Assembly (NCBI RefSeq): GCF_021531655.1
Contig: NZ_JADYUF010000043.1
Coordinates: 1-30,923, forward strand
Direction of reading: 5' to 3'
DNA: 30,923 nt
DNA from: Leyella stercorea
Lineage (GTDB): Bacteria; Bacteroidota; Bacteroidia; Bacteroidales; Bacteroidaceae
Below, one piece after another: positions 4,972 to 14,492 of the stretch. The stretch's first letter is position 1; each line of letters opens with the position of its first letter. The notes under the pieces were generated by a model that was not told the origin of the DNA, did no database searches, and saw nothing but the letters and a program-made list of their open reading frames with translations. Made by a program: the position numbers and the translations under genes.

Positions 4972-7527
4972 ATGACAACAAAAGCTTTAAGGCGCGCATT
5001 GTGTCTTGTCGTCATGCTATGCGTGGCGATGAGTGCCGGTGCCGTGCTCAAGGAGAAGAACCTCAAGTCGACACTCTCGGTGCTGCGTGCCGAACTGGAG
5101 ACATCGTTTGGCGAGCAGCGACAGAACATGGCGCGCTATGCCGCATACAACCAGCAGCAGCACAAGCAGATGATCTCGCTCATGCAGCGCAGCGACCAGA
5201 TAGCCCTGATGCTCTACTCGCAGAAGCAGGACTTCACGTTCGACATGACATACGCATGCCATGAAGCCACCGAGCTGTATCGCGAGTTCAGCAAGCGACG
5301 CATGCCCTACGACCGCATAATGAAGCGTATGGATGCCGAGATAGCACGCTATCAGTATCTTATGGAGACGCTCGGCAACATACCGCCGTCGCTCAAGATG
5401 CAGCAGGACATAAAGAACGGCAAGATTAAGGGCCCGAAGTACATACTCGACAAGAACGGCAAGCAGAGACAGCTGCCCTTCATGCTCGACGAGGCGGGTC
5501 AGGCCGACCGCAAGGCGTGCCTTGCCTACGCTACAGCCCTGTGCCGCAACCTGACCAACATGCGCGCCTCGGTGCAGAAGGACAACGAGCACTACCAGCG
5601 CATATCGCTACGCCTCAAGAAGGTGAACGACTATGCCATGCAGCGCTACAACGAGATACAGCACAACATATTTGTCAACGGCGACCAGAACTATCTCGAG
5701 ATTATCTCCTCGATGCCTATGTCCTACCATAACGCTAAGGCGGATGTGAGCGAGAAATACAACACCGAGAAGGTGAAAACCGTCAACGGCACCGAACGAC
5801 AGGTGTATTCGCAGTGGCGCGGACCGATAGTGATGGGTCTGAGCCTGTTCGTTCTGTTCTACATCATTGTGGCAGCCCTGCTGAGCAACGTGCTCGTGCG
5901 CTGGCTCGTGCCGCGCCGCTTCCGCACCGACAACTTCATGAAGAAGAAGGTGTGCCTCATACTGTTCGTCGCCATGTTCATCTTCGCCGTGTCGGTGATG
6001 GTGGCGCGCTCGTTTATGTATCACAACTTCTTCCTCATGGCGTCCAAGCTGCTCATAGAGTACGCCTGGCTGCTGTGTGCCATCTTCTTCTCGCTGCTTG
6101 TGCGCCTCACGGGCACTCAGATAAAGAGCGGTTTCCGCATCTATACGCCCATTATGCTCATGTCGTTCATCGTCATAACGTTCCGTATAGTGTTCATTCC
6201 GAACAATCTTGTGGCGCTCATCTTCCCCCCTATACTGCTCGTGTTCACACTGTGGCAGTGGAACGTCATAACGCGCCACAACGACAACATACCGCGCTCT
6301 GACATATTCTATACATGGATATCGCTGCTCATCATGACTTTCTCTACGGCATCGGCCTGGTATGGCTACGTGCTGCTGTCGGTGCAGGTGCTGATATGGT
6401 GGATGTTCCAGCTCAGTTGCATACAGACCATCACTTGCGTATACGACATGCTCGGCGTGTACGAGCGCCGATGGCTCAGCCACCGCATCCACTCCGAGAA
6501 GGAAGCCGAGAAGGCGCGCAAGGGCTCGCTGCTCAGTGTCATCACCGTAAGTCACGGCGCACACATCAACGTGACGTGGTTCTACGACTTCATATACATG
6601 GCACTGGTGCCTGTGCTGAGCGTGTTCTCGGTGCTGCTGTCGATATGGTGGGCTGCCAACGTGTTCGACCTGACCGACACGGTGTGGAAGATATTCCAGT
6701 TCGACTTCCTCAATGTCACCGGCGTGGTGCAGCTGTCGATACTGAAGCTGGTGATGGTGGGCTCGCAGTTCTTCGTCTTCCGCTATCTCAACTATCTCAT
6801 CAAGTCGCTCTATCATAAGTATCACCGCTCTAAGATAGTAGTCAACGGCAAGCCCAACTTCACGCTCGCCAACAACATCATAGCCATCTGCTGCTGGGGA
6901 CTCTATGCCATCATTGCCATCAAGATGCTCAAGATACCCTCGACAGCCATCTCCGTGATATCGGCAGGATTGGCTACAGGTGTGGGTTTTGCAATGAAAG
7001 ACCTGCTCGAGAACTTCTTCTACGGCATATCGCTTATGACAGGACGTGTGCGTGTGGGCGACTTCATAGAGTGCGACGGCATACGTGGCAAGGTGGACAG
7101 CATCACCTATCAGAGCACACAGGTGCTTACGGCAGACGGATGCGTCATTGCCTTCCTCAACAGTTCGCTCTTCAGCAAGAACTTCAAGAACATCACCAAG
7201 AACCATTCGTACGAGATGGTGAAGGTGCCCGTGGGTGTTGCCTACGGCTCAAACGTTGAAGAAGTAAGGCAGATGCTCGTCGCTGCCGTCAAGGCGCAGG
7301 CCCGAAAGAGTGCCGACGGACGCGACGTGATAGACCTGAAGAAGCCCGTAAGTGTGGTGTTCGACGAGTTCGGCGACAACTCGGTCAATCTGTTCGTGAC
7401 CTACTGGGTGCTCGTGGAGGAGAAGTTCGGAATGACCGGACAGGTGAAGGAGGCTATATACAACACGCTCAACGAACACCATATCGAGATACCTTTCCCA
7501 CAGCGCGACATACATATTATTAATTAG
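4972..7527 (+). CDS. Large MscS-family mechanosensitive ion channel
   Basis: From ATG 4972 the protein has 851 residues. Residues 1-25 form a signal peptide (MTTKALRRALCLVVMLCVAM). A periplasmic, helix-rich and probably coiled-coil domain follows to about residue 283, then about 11 membrane segments between 284 and 690. The last one leads into VGFAMKDLLENFFYGI, the MscS pore-helix region, and the cytoplasmic beta domain (VRVGDFIECDGIRGKVDSI). This resembles the E. coli MscK/YbdG-like large MscS proteins that release solutes on hypo-osmotic shock. ATG 4909 lies in the promoter and is rejected. The stop codon TAG 7525-7527 is the first TAG of an AATTAGG heptamer repeat. Gating and regulation cannot be judged. 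Confidence 0.88.
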   Translation: MTTKALRRALCLVVMLCVAMSAGAVLKEKNLKSTLSVLRAELETSFGEQRQNMARYAAYNQQQHKQMISLMQRSDQIALMLYSQKQDFTFDMTYACHEATELYREFSKRRMPYDRIMKRMDAEIARYQYLMETLGNIPPSLKMQQDIKNGKIKGPKYILDKNGKQRQLPFMLDEAGQADRKACLAYATALCRNLTNMRASVQKDNEHYQRISLRLKKVNDYAMQRYNEIQHNIFVNGDQNYLEIISSMPMSYHNAKADVSEKYNTEKVKTVNGTERQVYSQWRGPIVMGLSLFVLFYIIVAALLSNVLVRWLVPRRFRTDNFMKKKVCLILFVAMFIFAVSVMVARSFMYHNFFLMASKLLIEYAWLLCAIFFSLLVRLTGTQIKSGFRIYTPIMLMSFIVITFRIVFIPNNLVALIFPPILLVFTLWQWNVITRHNDNIPRSDIFYTWISLLIMTFSTASAWYGYVLLSVQVLIWWMFQLSCIQTITCVYDMLGVYERRWLSHRIHSEKEAEKARKGSLLSVITVSHGAHINVTWFYDFIYMALVPVLSVFSVLLSIWWAANVFDLTDTVWKIFQFDFLNVTGVVQLSILKLVMVGSQFFVFRYLNYLIKSLYHKYHRSKIVVNGKPNFTLANNIIAICCWGLYAIIAIKMLKIPSTAISVISAGLATGVGFAMKDLLENFFYGISLMTGRVRVGDFIECDGIRGKVDSITYQSTQVLTADGCVIAFLNSSLFSKNFKNITKNHSYEMVKVPVGVAYGSNVEEVRQMLVAAVKAQARKSADGRDVIDLKKPVSVVFDEFGDNSVNLFVTYWVLVEEKFGMTGQVKEAIYNTLNEHHIEIPFPQRDIHIIN

Positions 7528-7597
7528 GAATTAGGAATTAGGAGTTAGGAATTGGTTGCCTGCGGCAATTTTGAATTTTGAGTTTTGAATTTTGAAT
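7522..7597. repeat. Heptamer repeats AATTAGG and AATTTTG
   Basis: AATTAGG-type units start at 7522, 7529, 7536 and 7543, and AATTTTG-type units at 7567, 7574, 7581 and 7588, both with exact 7-bp spacing. They are separated by TTGCCTGCGGCAA, itself a short palindrome. The first run begins inside the stop codon of the MscS-type gene. Confidence 0.9.
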
Positions 7598-7651
7598 TAT
7601 TCTCGGCAGCGTTTGCATTTTTGAATTAAGAATTTTAAAAAATATAGTTTT

Positions 7652-8245
7652 ATGGTAATGAAGAATTTTAAGATTGTATTCGTGATGGCACTTATGTGCC
7701 TGTTCGCATCAAGCGTAAAGGCTCAGAGCATTGGCGACATCCTTAAGGGTGTAGTAGGTAGTGTAGTGGGCGACAAGATGACAAGCGAGTCGTCAATCAA
7801 GGGCACATGGAAGTATTCCGCACCGGCTTGTGAGTTTGAGAGCAGCAGCGTGCTGGCTCAGGCAGGAGGCAGCGCCATTGCCACAAAGATGGAGAACAAG
7901 GTGGCGCCGATACTCAAGAAGATGGGCGTCAACGGCATCGTCTACACATTCGACGGCGAAGGCAACTACACATCAAAGATAAAGAAGCGCGAAACCAAGG
8001 GCAAATATGTCTTCAACAAGGAGAACAAAACCATCACATTCACTCCCACCTATGGCAAGGCATACACCGCCTACGTGTCTACACAAGGCTCGACAATGAC
8101 GCTTACATTCAATTCCAACAAGCTCATGACGGTGCTGAAGACCATCAGCAACTCTACTGCCGGACTCAGCACAAGCGCTGCCGTAATCAATTCGATTATA
8201 AAGAATTACGACGGAATGCGCCTGGGATTCGAACTCAAGAAATAA
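7652..8245 (+). CDS. DUF4923-like secreted protein
   Basis: A 197-residue protein with a signal peptide (NFKIVFVMALMCLFASSVKA, cleavage expected before QS). The mature part has a short helix (IGDILKGVVGSVVGDKM) followed by the beta-rich IKGTWKYSAPACEFES and ITFTPTYGKAYTAYV segments. This suits a lipocalin-like barrel and matches the Bacteroidetes DUF4923 family as I know it. Location would be periplasmic or outer-membrane associated; there is no lipobox. Either ATG 7652 or ATG 7658 could be the start. It lies 8 bp before xerD, so the two are probably co-transcribed. No clean TAnnTTTG precedes it; only a near miss lies in the repeat-rich spacer. Function unknown. Confidence 0.75.
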   Translation: MVMKNFKIVFVMALMCLFASSVKAQSIGDILKGVVGSVVGDKMTSESSIKGTWKYSAPACEFESSSVLAQAGGSAIATKMENKVAPILKKMGVNGIVYTFDGEGNYTSKIKKRETKGKYVFNKENKTITFTPTYGKAYTAYVSTQGSTMTLTFNSNKLMTVLKTISNSTAGLSTSAAVINSIIKNYDGMRLGFELKK

Positions 8246-8253
8246 TAATAGCA

Positions 8254-9174
8254 ATGCAAAACGACGAACTTGGCGTGCTCAGACGCCGATACGTGCGCTA
8301 TCTCCGACTCGAACGCGGATACTCCGACAATACGATAGAGGCATATACTCACGACATCGACTATCTGCTCAACTATCTGCGCAACGAAAACCTGAAGGTG
8401 GAGGACGTGAAACTCGAACATCTTCAGAACTTCGCTGCCGTGATATACGAGTTTGGCATCGCTTCGTCGTCGCAGGCAAGAATACTGTGTGGAGTGAGGT
8501 CGTTCTTCAAGTATCTCGTCATCGACCGCATATTAAGGGACGACCCGTCCGAACTGCTTGAGGCACCAAGCGTAGGCGAACACCTGCCCGAGGTGCTTTC
8601 GACCGAAGAAGTCGACCGCATGGAGGCAGCCATCGACCTCTCCAAATGGGAAGGCCAGCGCAACAGGGCCATCATCGAAGTGCTCTTCTCGTGTGGACTG
8701 CGCGTGTCCGAACTCGTCAACCTCAAATTCAACGACGTGTTCGAACGCGAGAAGTTCCTGCGCATCGTAGGCAAGGGCGACAAGGAACGGCTCGTGCCCA
8801 TATCCGACACTGCCCTGCATGAGATACGGCTGTGGCTCTACGACCGCAATCTGATGAACGTCAAGCCCGGCGAACAGGACTATGTGTTCCTCAACAGGCG
8901 CGGTGCCCACCTCACGCGCACCATGATACTGATAATGATAAAGCGCACTGCCGACGATGCAGGCATCACCAAGACAGTGTCGCCACATACGCTGCGCCAC
9001 TCGTTTGCTACCGAACTGCTCAAGGGAGGAGCCGACCTGAGAGCCATACAGGAAATGCTGGGCCACGAGAACATTAAGACAACGCAAATCTATACTCACA
9101 TCGACATAACCACACTGCGCGAGGAAATTCTGACACATCACCCGCGTAACAAAAGAAAAAACACCCGTGAATAA
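8254..9174 (+). CDS. xerD: Tyrosine recombinase XerD
   Basis: A 306-residue tyrosine recombinase with the family's usual length and full catalytic set: R150 (CGLRVSEL), K174 (GKGDKER), H245 and R248 (HTLRH), H271 (LGHENI) and nucleophile Y280 (IYTHID). The N-terminal SAM-like core-binding domain (YLRLERGYSDNTIEAYTHDI) occupies about residues 10-95. XerC/XerD resolve chromosome dimers at dif during cell division. Length and the intact YLRLERGYS/YTHDIDYL region favour a housekeeping Xer protein over an integrase, and no phage or transposon genes surround it. XerD versus XerC is judged by overall similarity and is less certain than the family. Confidence 0.9.
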   Translation: MQNDELGVLRRRYVRYLRLERGYSDNTIEAYTHDIDYLLNYLRNENLKVEDVKLEHLQNFAAVIYEFGIASSSQARILCGVRSFFKYLVIDRILRDDPSELLEAPSVGEHLPEVLSTEEVDRMEAAIDLSKWEGQRNRAIIEVLFSCGLRVSELVNLKFNDVFEREKFLRIVGKGDKERLVPISDTALHEIRLWLYDRNLMNVKPGEQDYVFLNRRGAHLTRTMILIMIKRTADDAGITKTVSPHTLRHSFATELLKGGADLRAIQEMLGHENIKTTQIYTHIDITTLREEILTHHPRNKRKNTRE

Positions 9175-9237
9175 TTAATTAAAACTAAGAAACGTAGCTT
9201 TTCCATGGCTTAATGCTAGTATATCAAACTAATGTGT

Positions 9238-9245
9238 TAATTTTG
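9238..9245 (+). promoter_or_regulatory. -7 box (TAATTTTG) for the M16 protease gene
   Basis: TAATTTTG fits TAnnTTTG, about 60 bp before ATG 9306. A -33 TTG at the right distance is not visible. It lies inside the upstream in-frame extension, which supports the later start. Confidence 0.55.
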
Positions 9246-9305
9246 CACGTACGCTTAATGGTATGTGTACTAAATCGAACTAAAATAAAACTAAATAAAT
9301 ATTTC

Positions 9306-12125
9306 ATGAAACTCAGAAAACTTTTGGTAGCCGTCCTCGCCGTGTTTGCAGGACTAGCCCAGGCACAACAGATGCCGCCGATACCCAATGATCCTGACGT
9401 ACGTGTAGGAAAACTGGATAACGGACTGACCTACTACATCCGTCACAACAACTGGCCTGAGAACCGAGCCGACTTCTACATCGCACAGAAGGTGGGCTCA
9501 ATACAGGAAGAAGAGAGCCAGCGCGGATTGGCACACTTCCTTGAGCACATGTGCTTTAATGGTACAAAGCACTTCCCGGGCAATGAAGTGATTCGCTATT
9601 GCGAGAGCATCGGTGTGAAGTTCGGAGCCGACCTCAACGCTTATACTTCTATCGACCAGACCGTTTACAATATATCTAACGTTCCTACAGCACGCCAGTC
9701 GGCTCTCGACTCATGTCTGCTTATCCTCAGCGACTGGTCGAACGCTCTGCTGCTCGACCCCAAGGAGATTGACGAGGAGCGCGGAGTTATCCACGAGGAG
9801 TGGCGTCTGCGCACCAGTGCTTCTAACCGTATGTTCGAGCGCAACTTGCCAAAACTCTACCCAGGATCGAAGTATGGCGAACGCTTCCCTATCGGACTCA
9901 TGTCGGTAATCGACAACTTCAAGCCGAAGGAATTGCGCGACTACTACGAGAAGTGGTATCATCCCAACAACCAGGCTATCATCGTTGTAGGTAACGTAGA
10001 CGTTGACTACACCGAGAAGAAAATCAAGGAACTCTTCGGCGCGTTCAAGAATCCTGCCAACATCGCACCCGTCATTGACGAGCAGGTGCCCGACAACGCA
10101 CAGCCTATCGTAATCATCGACAAGGACAAGGAGCAGACCACCAATATGGTGCAGTACATGGTGAAGCACGATGTCTATCCCGACTCGCTGAAGCACGACA
10201 TGAACTACATCGTCTACGACTACGCCAAGAGCGCTGCAGTGAGCCTGCTCAACAACCGTATGTATGAGAAGGGACTCGACGCCAACTGTCCGTACGTGTC
10301 GGCAAGGGCAAGCGACGGACAGTATATCTTTGCCAAAACAAAGGACGCTTTCAGCATATCTGTAGCACCGAAGGAATTGAAGGATATGGCTGTGAGCCTC
10401 AAGGCTGCCTACACCGAGGCTCTGCGTGCAGCCAAGTTCGGATTCACCGCTACTGAGTTGGCACGCTTCAAGGAGAACTATCTCAGCCAGCTCGACCGCG
10501 CATACAGCGCCAAGGACAAGCGCACCAATGCTGCTTTGTATGCTCCGCTGCTCGGCAACTTCCTCTCTAACGAGCCTATGCCGTCAATCGAGTTCACTTA
10601 TCCAGTAATGAAGCAGGTTGTGAATGCCATCCCAGTGGAGGAAATCAACAAGATGATGAAGGAAATGCTGCCCGAGAATGACAGCAACACCGTAATCATA
10701 TCATTCTGCAACGAGGCTGAGGGCAATGTCTATCCTACAGAGGCTCAGCTCCTCGGTGCTATAAAGGATGCACGTTCGGCTGAAATCACAGCTTACGTTG
10801 ACAACGTGAAGAACGAACCGCTCATCGCCAAGATGCCTAAGCCAGGCAAGATAAAGAGCGAGAAGAAGAGCGACAAGTTCGGCTATACTACACTCACACT
10901 CTCTAACGGTGCTACCGTATTGCTTAAGAAGACCGACTACAAGAAGGATCAGGTCATCATGAGCGCACGCGGCATCGGCGGTACAACTCTCTACGGTCCG
11001 AAGGACTATACCAACCTGCAGGTGTTTGACGCAGTAATCGGTGGTAGCGGACTCGGAGCATTCTCGTCAACCGACCTCTCAAAGGCTTTGGCTGGAAAGA
11101 TAGCCAACTTCGACATCAGTCTTGGTTCGGAACTGTACACTACAGCATCGGGCGCTTCTACACCTAAGGACGTTGAGACAATGATGCAGCTTCTGTATCT
11201 CTACTTCACCAACATCAGCAAGGACCAGAAGACATTCGACAAGCTCCTTACACAGATGGAAGTGACGCTGAAGAACCGCTCGCTCGACCCGGAGACAGCG
11301 CTCAGCGACTCGCTCAATGCAACTATCTACAACCACAACCCACGTCTGGAACCGCTCACCATTGAGCGTATTAAGGACATCAATTACGACCGTATCCTCC
11401 AGATAGCAAAGGAACGTACAGCCAATGCAAAGGCTTGGACATTCACCATTATCGGCAACTTCGACGAGGCTACAATACGTCCGCTCATCTGCCAGTACAT
11501 CGGCTCGCTGCCTTCAGAAGGCAAGATCGTGGCAAGCAAGCGTGAGGTTAAGCCCGTGACAGGCGTTGTGGAGAACATCTTCAAGCGCAAGCAGGAGACT
11601 CCCAAGTCGACAGCTTACATGATGTGGCACAATGAGAATATGCCGTACAATACCAAGAACGCTCTCTGCGCAAGCATCGCCGGACAGATTCTTTCAATGG
11701 AATATCTCGACAAGATTCGCGAGAAGGAGAGTGCAGCATACTCGGTTGGAGCCAACGGCGGATGCTCAGTAGGCAAGGACAACTATCGTATGTTCCAGAT
11801 ATTCGCTTACTGTCCGATGAAGCCCGAGAAGAAAGACGTGGCTATGCGCATCATGAACGACGAAGTGAAGAACCTCGCCAACACTTGCGACCCTGCCAAG
11901 CTGGATAAGTGCAAGGAGTATATGATCAAGTCATATCACGACTCGCAGAAGAGCAACGGCTACTGGCTCAGCATAATCAATCAGTATCAGAACCTCGGAA
12001 TCGACCAGTATAGCGACTACCTGAAGACCCTTGAGGCTCTCACTCCGCAGGACATCTGCAACTATATGAAGGAATTCAACAAGTCGGGCAACCACATCAC
12101 AGTGGCAATGCTGCCCGAGGAGTAA
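9306..12125 (+). CDS. M16 (pitrilysin/insulinase) zinc metalloprotease, two-domain
   Basis: From ATG 9306 the protein has 939 residues, starting with a signal peptide (MKLRKLLVAVLAVFAGLAQA). The active-site inverted zinc motif HFLEH is at residues 77-81, with the third ligand in DEERGVIHEEW at E157/E158. A second, inactive M16-like half follows from about residue 510, giving the usual clamshell of ~900 residues. It is expected to be a periplasmic peptidase degrading short peptides. An in-frame ATG at 9213 would add 31 residues but spans the promoter box and would bury the signal peptide, so it is rejected. A strong terminator follows, so the gene is monocistronic. Confidence 0.9.
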   Translation: MKLRKLLVAVLAVFAGLAQAQQMPPIPNDPDVRVGKLDNGLTYYIRHNNWPENRADFYIAQKVGSIQEEESQRGLAHFLEHMCFNGTKHFPGNEVIRYCESIGVKFGADLNAYTSIDQTVYNISNVPTARQSALDSCLLILSDWSNALLLDPKEIDEERGVIHEEWRLRTSASNRMFERNLPKLYPGSKYGERFPIGLMSVIDNFKPKELRDYYEKWYHPNNQAIIVVGNVDVDYTEKKIKELFGAFKNPANIAPVIDEQVPDNAQPIVIIDKDKEQTTNMVQYMVKHDVYPDSLKHDMNYIVYDYAKSAAVSLLNNRMYEKGLDANCPYVSARASDGQYIFAKTKDAFSISVAPKELKDMAVSLKAAYTEALRAAKFGFTATELARFKENYLSQLDRAYSAKDKRTNAALYAPLLGNFLSNEPMPSIEFTYPVMKQVVNAIPVEEINKMMKEMLPENDSNTVIISFCNEAEGNVYPTEAQLLGAIKDARSAEITAYVDNVKNEPLIAKMPKPGKIKSEKKSDKFGYTTLTLSNGATVLLKKTDYKKDQVIMSARGIGGTTLYGPKDYTNLQVFDAVIGGSGLGAFSSTDLSKALAGKIANFDISLGSELYTTASGASTPKDVETMMQLLYLYFTNISKDQKTFDKLLTQMEVTLKNRSLDPETALSDSLNATIYNHNPRLEPLTIERIKDINYDRILQIAKERTANAKAWTFTIIGNFDEATIRPLICQYIGSLPSEGKIVASKREVKPVTGVVENIFKRKQETPKSTAYMMWHNENMPYNTKNALCASIAGQILSMEYLDKIREKESAAYSVGANGGCSVGKDNYRMFQIFAYCPMKPEKKDVAMRIMNDEVKNLANTCDPAKLDKCKEYMIKSYHDSQKSNGYWLSIINQYQNLGIDQYSDYLKTLEALTPQDICNYMKEFNKSGNHITVAMLPEE

Positions 12126-12165
12126 GCTCAAACGGATTTTACGCGCAAAATAACGCGATATAAGT

Positions 12166-12203
12166 GGACTGCAAGCATTTTACCAGCTTGCAGTCCTTTT
12201 TTT
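12166..12203 (+). terminator. Intrinsic terminator after the M16 protease
   Basis: GGACTGCAAGC (12166-12176) pairs perfectly with GCTTGCAGTCC (12186-12196) around a 9-nt loop, followed by seven T. Confidence 0.92.
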
Positions 12204-12312
12204 GACTAATGCGAACACAACAAAAACACTAAACAACCTTAAAAATAAGACTATTAATCAATAAATTGCATAATTATAAAGACAAAAGAAGTTCTATTTG
12301 GAGAATTCTGAT

Positions 12313-12320
12313 TAATTTTG
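12313..12320 (+). promoter_or_regulatory. -7 box (TAATTTTG) for the lipoprotein gene
   Basis: TAATTTTG fits TAnnTTTG, 27 bp before ATG 12348. This probably drives the lipoprotein gene and the following barrel/uppS/bamA genes. No clear TTG -33 box. Confidence 0.6.
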
Positions 12321-12347
12321 CAGCTAAAAACAATAAGTTAGAGTATA

Positions 12348-13775
12348 ATGAAAAGTAAGTTCGCAGCTTTTACACTGCTGCTCGCGACAGTATTTTTGAT
12401 GGCATCTTGCCTTGATAGCGACAACGATTACACATACACAGACGATTGTGCAATCTCAAGCTTCTCTGTAACGACGGCTAAACAGAAAACATTTGTGAAA
12501 ACTTCAGACGGACTGCGCGACAGTCTCGTCGTGAAAGAACTGTCATTGAGCAACTATAAGTTCTATATTGACCAAATAAACGGTAAGGTATACAATCCCG
12601 ACTCATTGCCATGCGGTGTTGATGCCAAGAAACTTCTGTGCTCGGTGTCCAGCAGTTCGTCAGGACTGGTGGTCATTAAGAGCACGACAAGCGACTCGCT
12701 GAACTATTTCAACTCAACCGATTCTACCGACTTCTCTGTAGATCGCGAAATCCAGGCAGTAAGCAATTCAGGACTTTCGGTGAAGAAATACACCGTACAT
12801 GTGAACGTACATAAGGAACAAGCCGACTCGTTCGCATGGCATGCCACGTCTATATGCGCCGAACTGAAGAACCTGCAGGCCGTAAAGACAGCTGCTGTCA
12901 ACGGAAAACTGCTGCTCCTCGGTACTGATGGCAATGCAACTCTTGTATATGCCAATGACGGAACACAATGGACAAAGTGCCAGACTAACCTCGGACACAA
13001 TCTCGCAGCCGATGCTTACAAGAGTGTTGTGGCAAAGGACGACTACGTATACATAAGCGATGGTGGCAATATAGTACGCACCAACGATGGAAAGACATGG
13101 AACACCGTAGCCGAAGCTACTGGCGTGACACGTCTCGTGGCTGCGAGCCGATACAGCCTGTACGGTTATGCTTCTGACGGACGACTCATGGCTTCTAACG
13201 ACAACGGCGCAACATGGGCAGTAGCCGAGGTTGACGACAACCTCTCGCTTATGCCTTATGCTGAAACTACATACGCAAGTGTTGAAATAAACGGCTATGC
13301 CAAGACCGACCGAGTTATGCTCTTCGGAACACGCAACGCTGATACATACCCCAACGACAAGTATCTTACCATCTGGGGTAAGATTGATGAGGCTGCCGAC
13401 AATAGCGAAAACCAGCCTTGGGCATACTACGGTGTGTCTGAAGACAATACCCATGCAGCACCATTACTCAGCGGCATCAGCGCCGTAGCATATGATAATG
13501 GCGTGTATATGATGGGTCAGGAAGAAGGCAAGGCTCCTAAGTTCTACAAGTCATTGGACAACGGCATAACATGGCGTGAGGATACAGCTATTGTGGTTCT
13601 GCCCGCCAACTTCAACGAGAACGTAGCCGGTGCAGTCACCACAAAGGGTGTCTATGCTCTGACTGTCGACAAAAACAAGAGTCTCTGGCTTGTCAATGCA
13701 CGTAACGGTATGACTTGGCGTGGACGCATCAACCGACTGGGATGGATTAAGGAGCAGACCTCTTTCGAGAACTAA
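12348..13775 (+). CDS. DUF6242-like lipoprotein
   Basis: A 475-residue lipoprotein. The signal sequence ends in lipobox LMASC with the acylated cysteine at C21, followed by LDSDND, an acidic stretch of the kind that sends Bacteroidetes lipoproteins to the outer membrane surface. After a ~150-residue N-terminal domain come repeated blade-like segments (NDGTQWTKC, NDGKTWNTV, NDNGATWAV, LDNGITWRE). These are Asp-box/BNR-type repeats of a beta-propeller. The combination resembles DUF6242. The blades suggest binding of a glycan or protein, but no sialidase catalytic residues are evident. Only 20 bp separate it from the next gene, so an operon with the envelope genes is likely. Function unknown. 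Confidence 0.75.
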   Translation: MKSKFAAFTLLLATVFLMASCLDSDNDYTYTDDCAISSFSVTTAKQKTFVKTSDGLRDSLVVKELSLSNYKFYIDQINGKVYNPDSLPCGVDAKKLLCSVSSSSSGLVVIKSTTSDSLNYFNSTDSTDFSVDREIQAVSNSGLSVKKYTVHVNVHKEQADSFAWHATSICAELKNLQAVKTAAVNGKLLLLGTDGNATLVYANDGTQWTKCQTNLGHNLAADAYKSVVAKDDYVYISDGGNIVRTNDGKTWNTVAEATGVTRLVAASRYSLYGYASDGRLMASNDNGATWAVAEVDDNLSLMPYAETTYASVEINGYAKTDRVMLFGTRNADTYPNDKYLTIWGKIDEAADNSENQPWAYYGVSEDNTHAAPLLSGISAVAYDNGVYMMGQEEGKAPKFYKSLDNGITWREDTAIVVLPANFNENVAGAVTTKGVYALTVDKNKSLWLVNARNGMTWRGRINRLGWIKEQTSFEN

Positions 13776-13795
13776 TACACATTATATATATAAGC

Positions 13796-14479
13796 ATGAT
13801 TAGAAACCTTGTCGTCTCACTCGCTTGTGTCATATCGGCAACGTGCCTGGCACAATCCGACTATCAATACCGTATGGAGATAGGAGCGGGCGTTGGTGTA
13901 GTGACATACCAAGGTGACTTCGGCGGAAGCCTTACCAAAAACATGCAGCCAATGGCCTCGGTGGTGTTGCGACGAGTGTTCAATCCATATATGGCGTTGA
14001 AATTTTCGGCAGCTTATGGCAAGCTGAAAGGCTCGTCGGCCGACTCCAATACATACTATCCCGACTATGCCACAACGCCATACAAGTTCAATAAGACGCT
14101 TGTTGACGCTGGCGTGACCTACGAATACAACTTCTGGCCATACGGAACAGGGCAGGACTATCGCGGAGCCAAACGCCTTACGCCGTTCATCTTTGCCGGA
14201 TTGGGTGCCACATATGCCGGAGGCGATGGCGACAATGCCTTCACAGCCAATGTTCCGATAGGACTCGGCGTGAAATACAAGGCTGGCAAGAGGCTGAATG
14301 TAGCACTTGAATGGGCCGAACACTTCTCGATGAGCGACAAACTCGACGGAGTGAAAGACCCGTACGGAATAAAAAGCAGCGGACTGTTCAAGAATACCGA
14401 CTGCTATTCGGCAATTCAGCTCACGCTGACATACAGCTTTATGCCTAAATGCCGAACATGCCACAACGAAGACGATTAA
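13796..14479 (+). CDS. DUF6089-like outer-membrane beta-barrel protein
   Basis: A 227-residue protein with a signal peptide (MIRNLVVSLACVISATCLAQ) and alternating-strand sequence: MEIGAGVGVVTYQGDF, PFIFAGLGATYAG, VPIGLGVKYKAG, and the terminal strand IQLTLTYSF. This suits a small outer-membrane barrel of the OmpA/PorT-like group. In Bacteroidetes a DUF6089 protein often directly precedes uppS and bamA, as here. An unusual CRTC(HNEDD) tail follows the last strand, so the polypeptide does not end in the aromatic residue typical of BAM substrates. It may be a component or substrate of envelope assembly; this is inference from context only. Confidence 0.7.
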   Translation: MIRNLVVSLACVISATCLAQSDYQYRMEIGAGVGVVTYQGDFGGSLTKNMQPMASVVLRRVFNPYMALKFSAAYGKLKGSSADSNTYYPDYATTPYKFNKTLVDAGVTYEYNFWPYGTGQDYRGAKRLTPFIFAGLGATYAGGDGDNAFTANVPIGLGVKYKAGKRLNVALEWAEHFSMSDKLDGVKDPYGIKSSGLFKNTDCYSAIQLTLTYSFMPKCRTCHNEDD

Positions 14480-14492
14480 ACAATAAGCAACA

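Noticed and set aside
5608..7206. 532-codon open frame on the minus strand
   Set aside because: It lies entirely antisense to the MscS-type gene; the translation is rich in His, Glu, Tyr and Arg without domains or a hydrophobic core, as expected for the complement of a membrane protein gene.
8254..9174. XerD-like gene as an integrase of a mobile element
   Set aside because: Length and motifs match housekeeping Xer recombinases; no att-like repeats, cargo or phage genes flank it, and it is paired with a DUF4923 gene.
9213..9305. Upstream in-frame start for the M16 protease
   Set aside because: It spans the promoter box at 9238-9245 and would bury the signal peptide that begins at ATG 9306.
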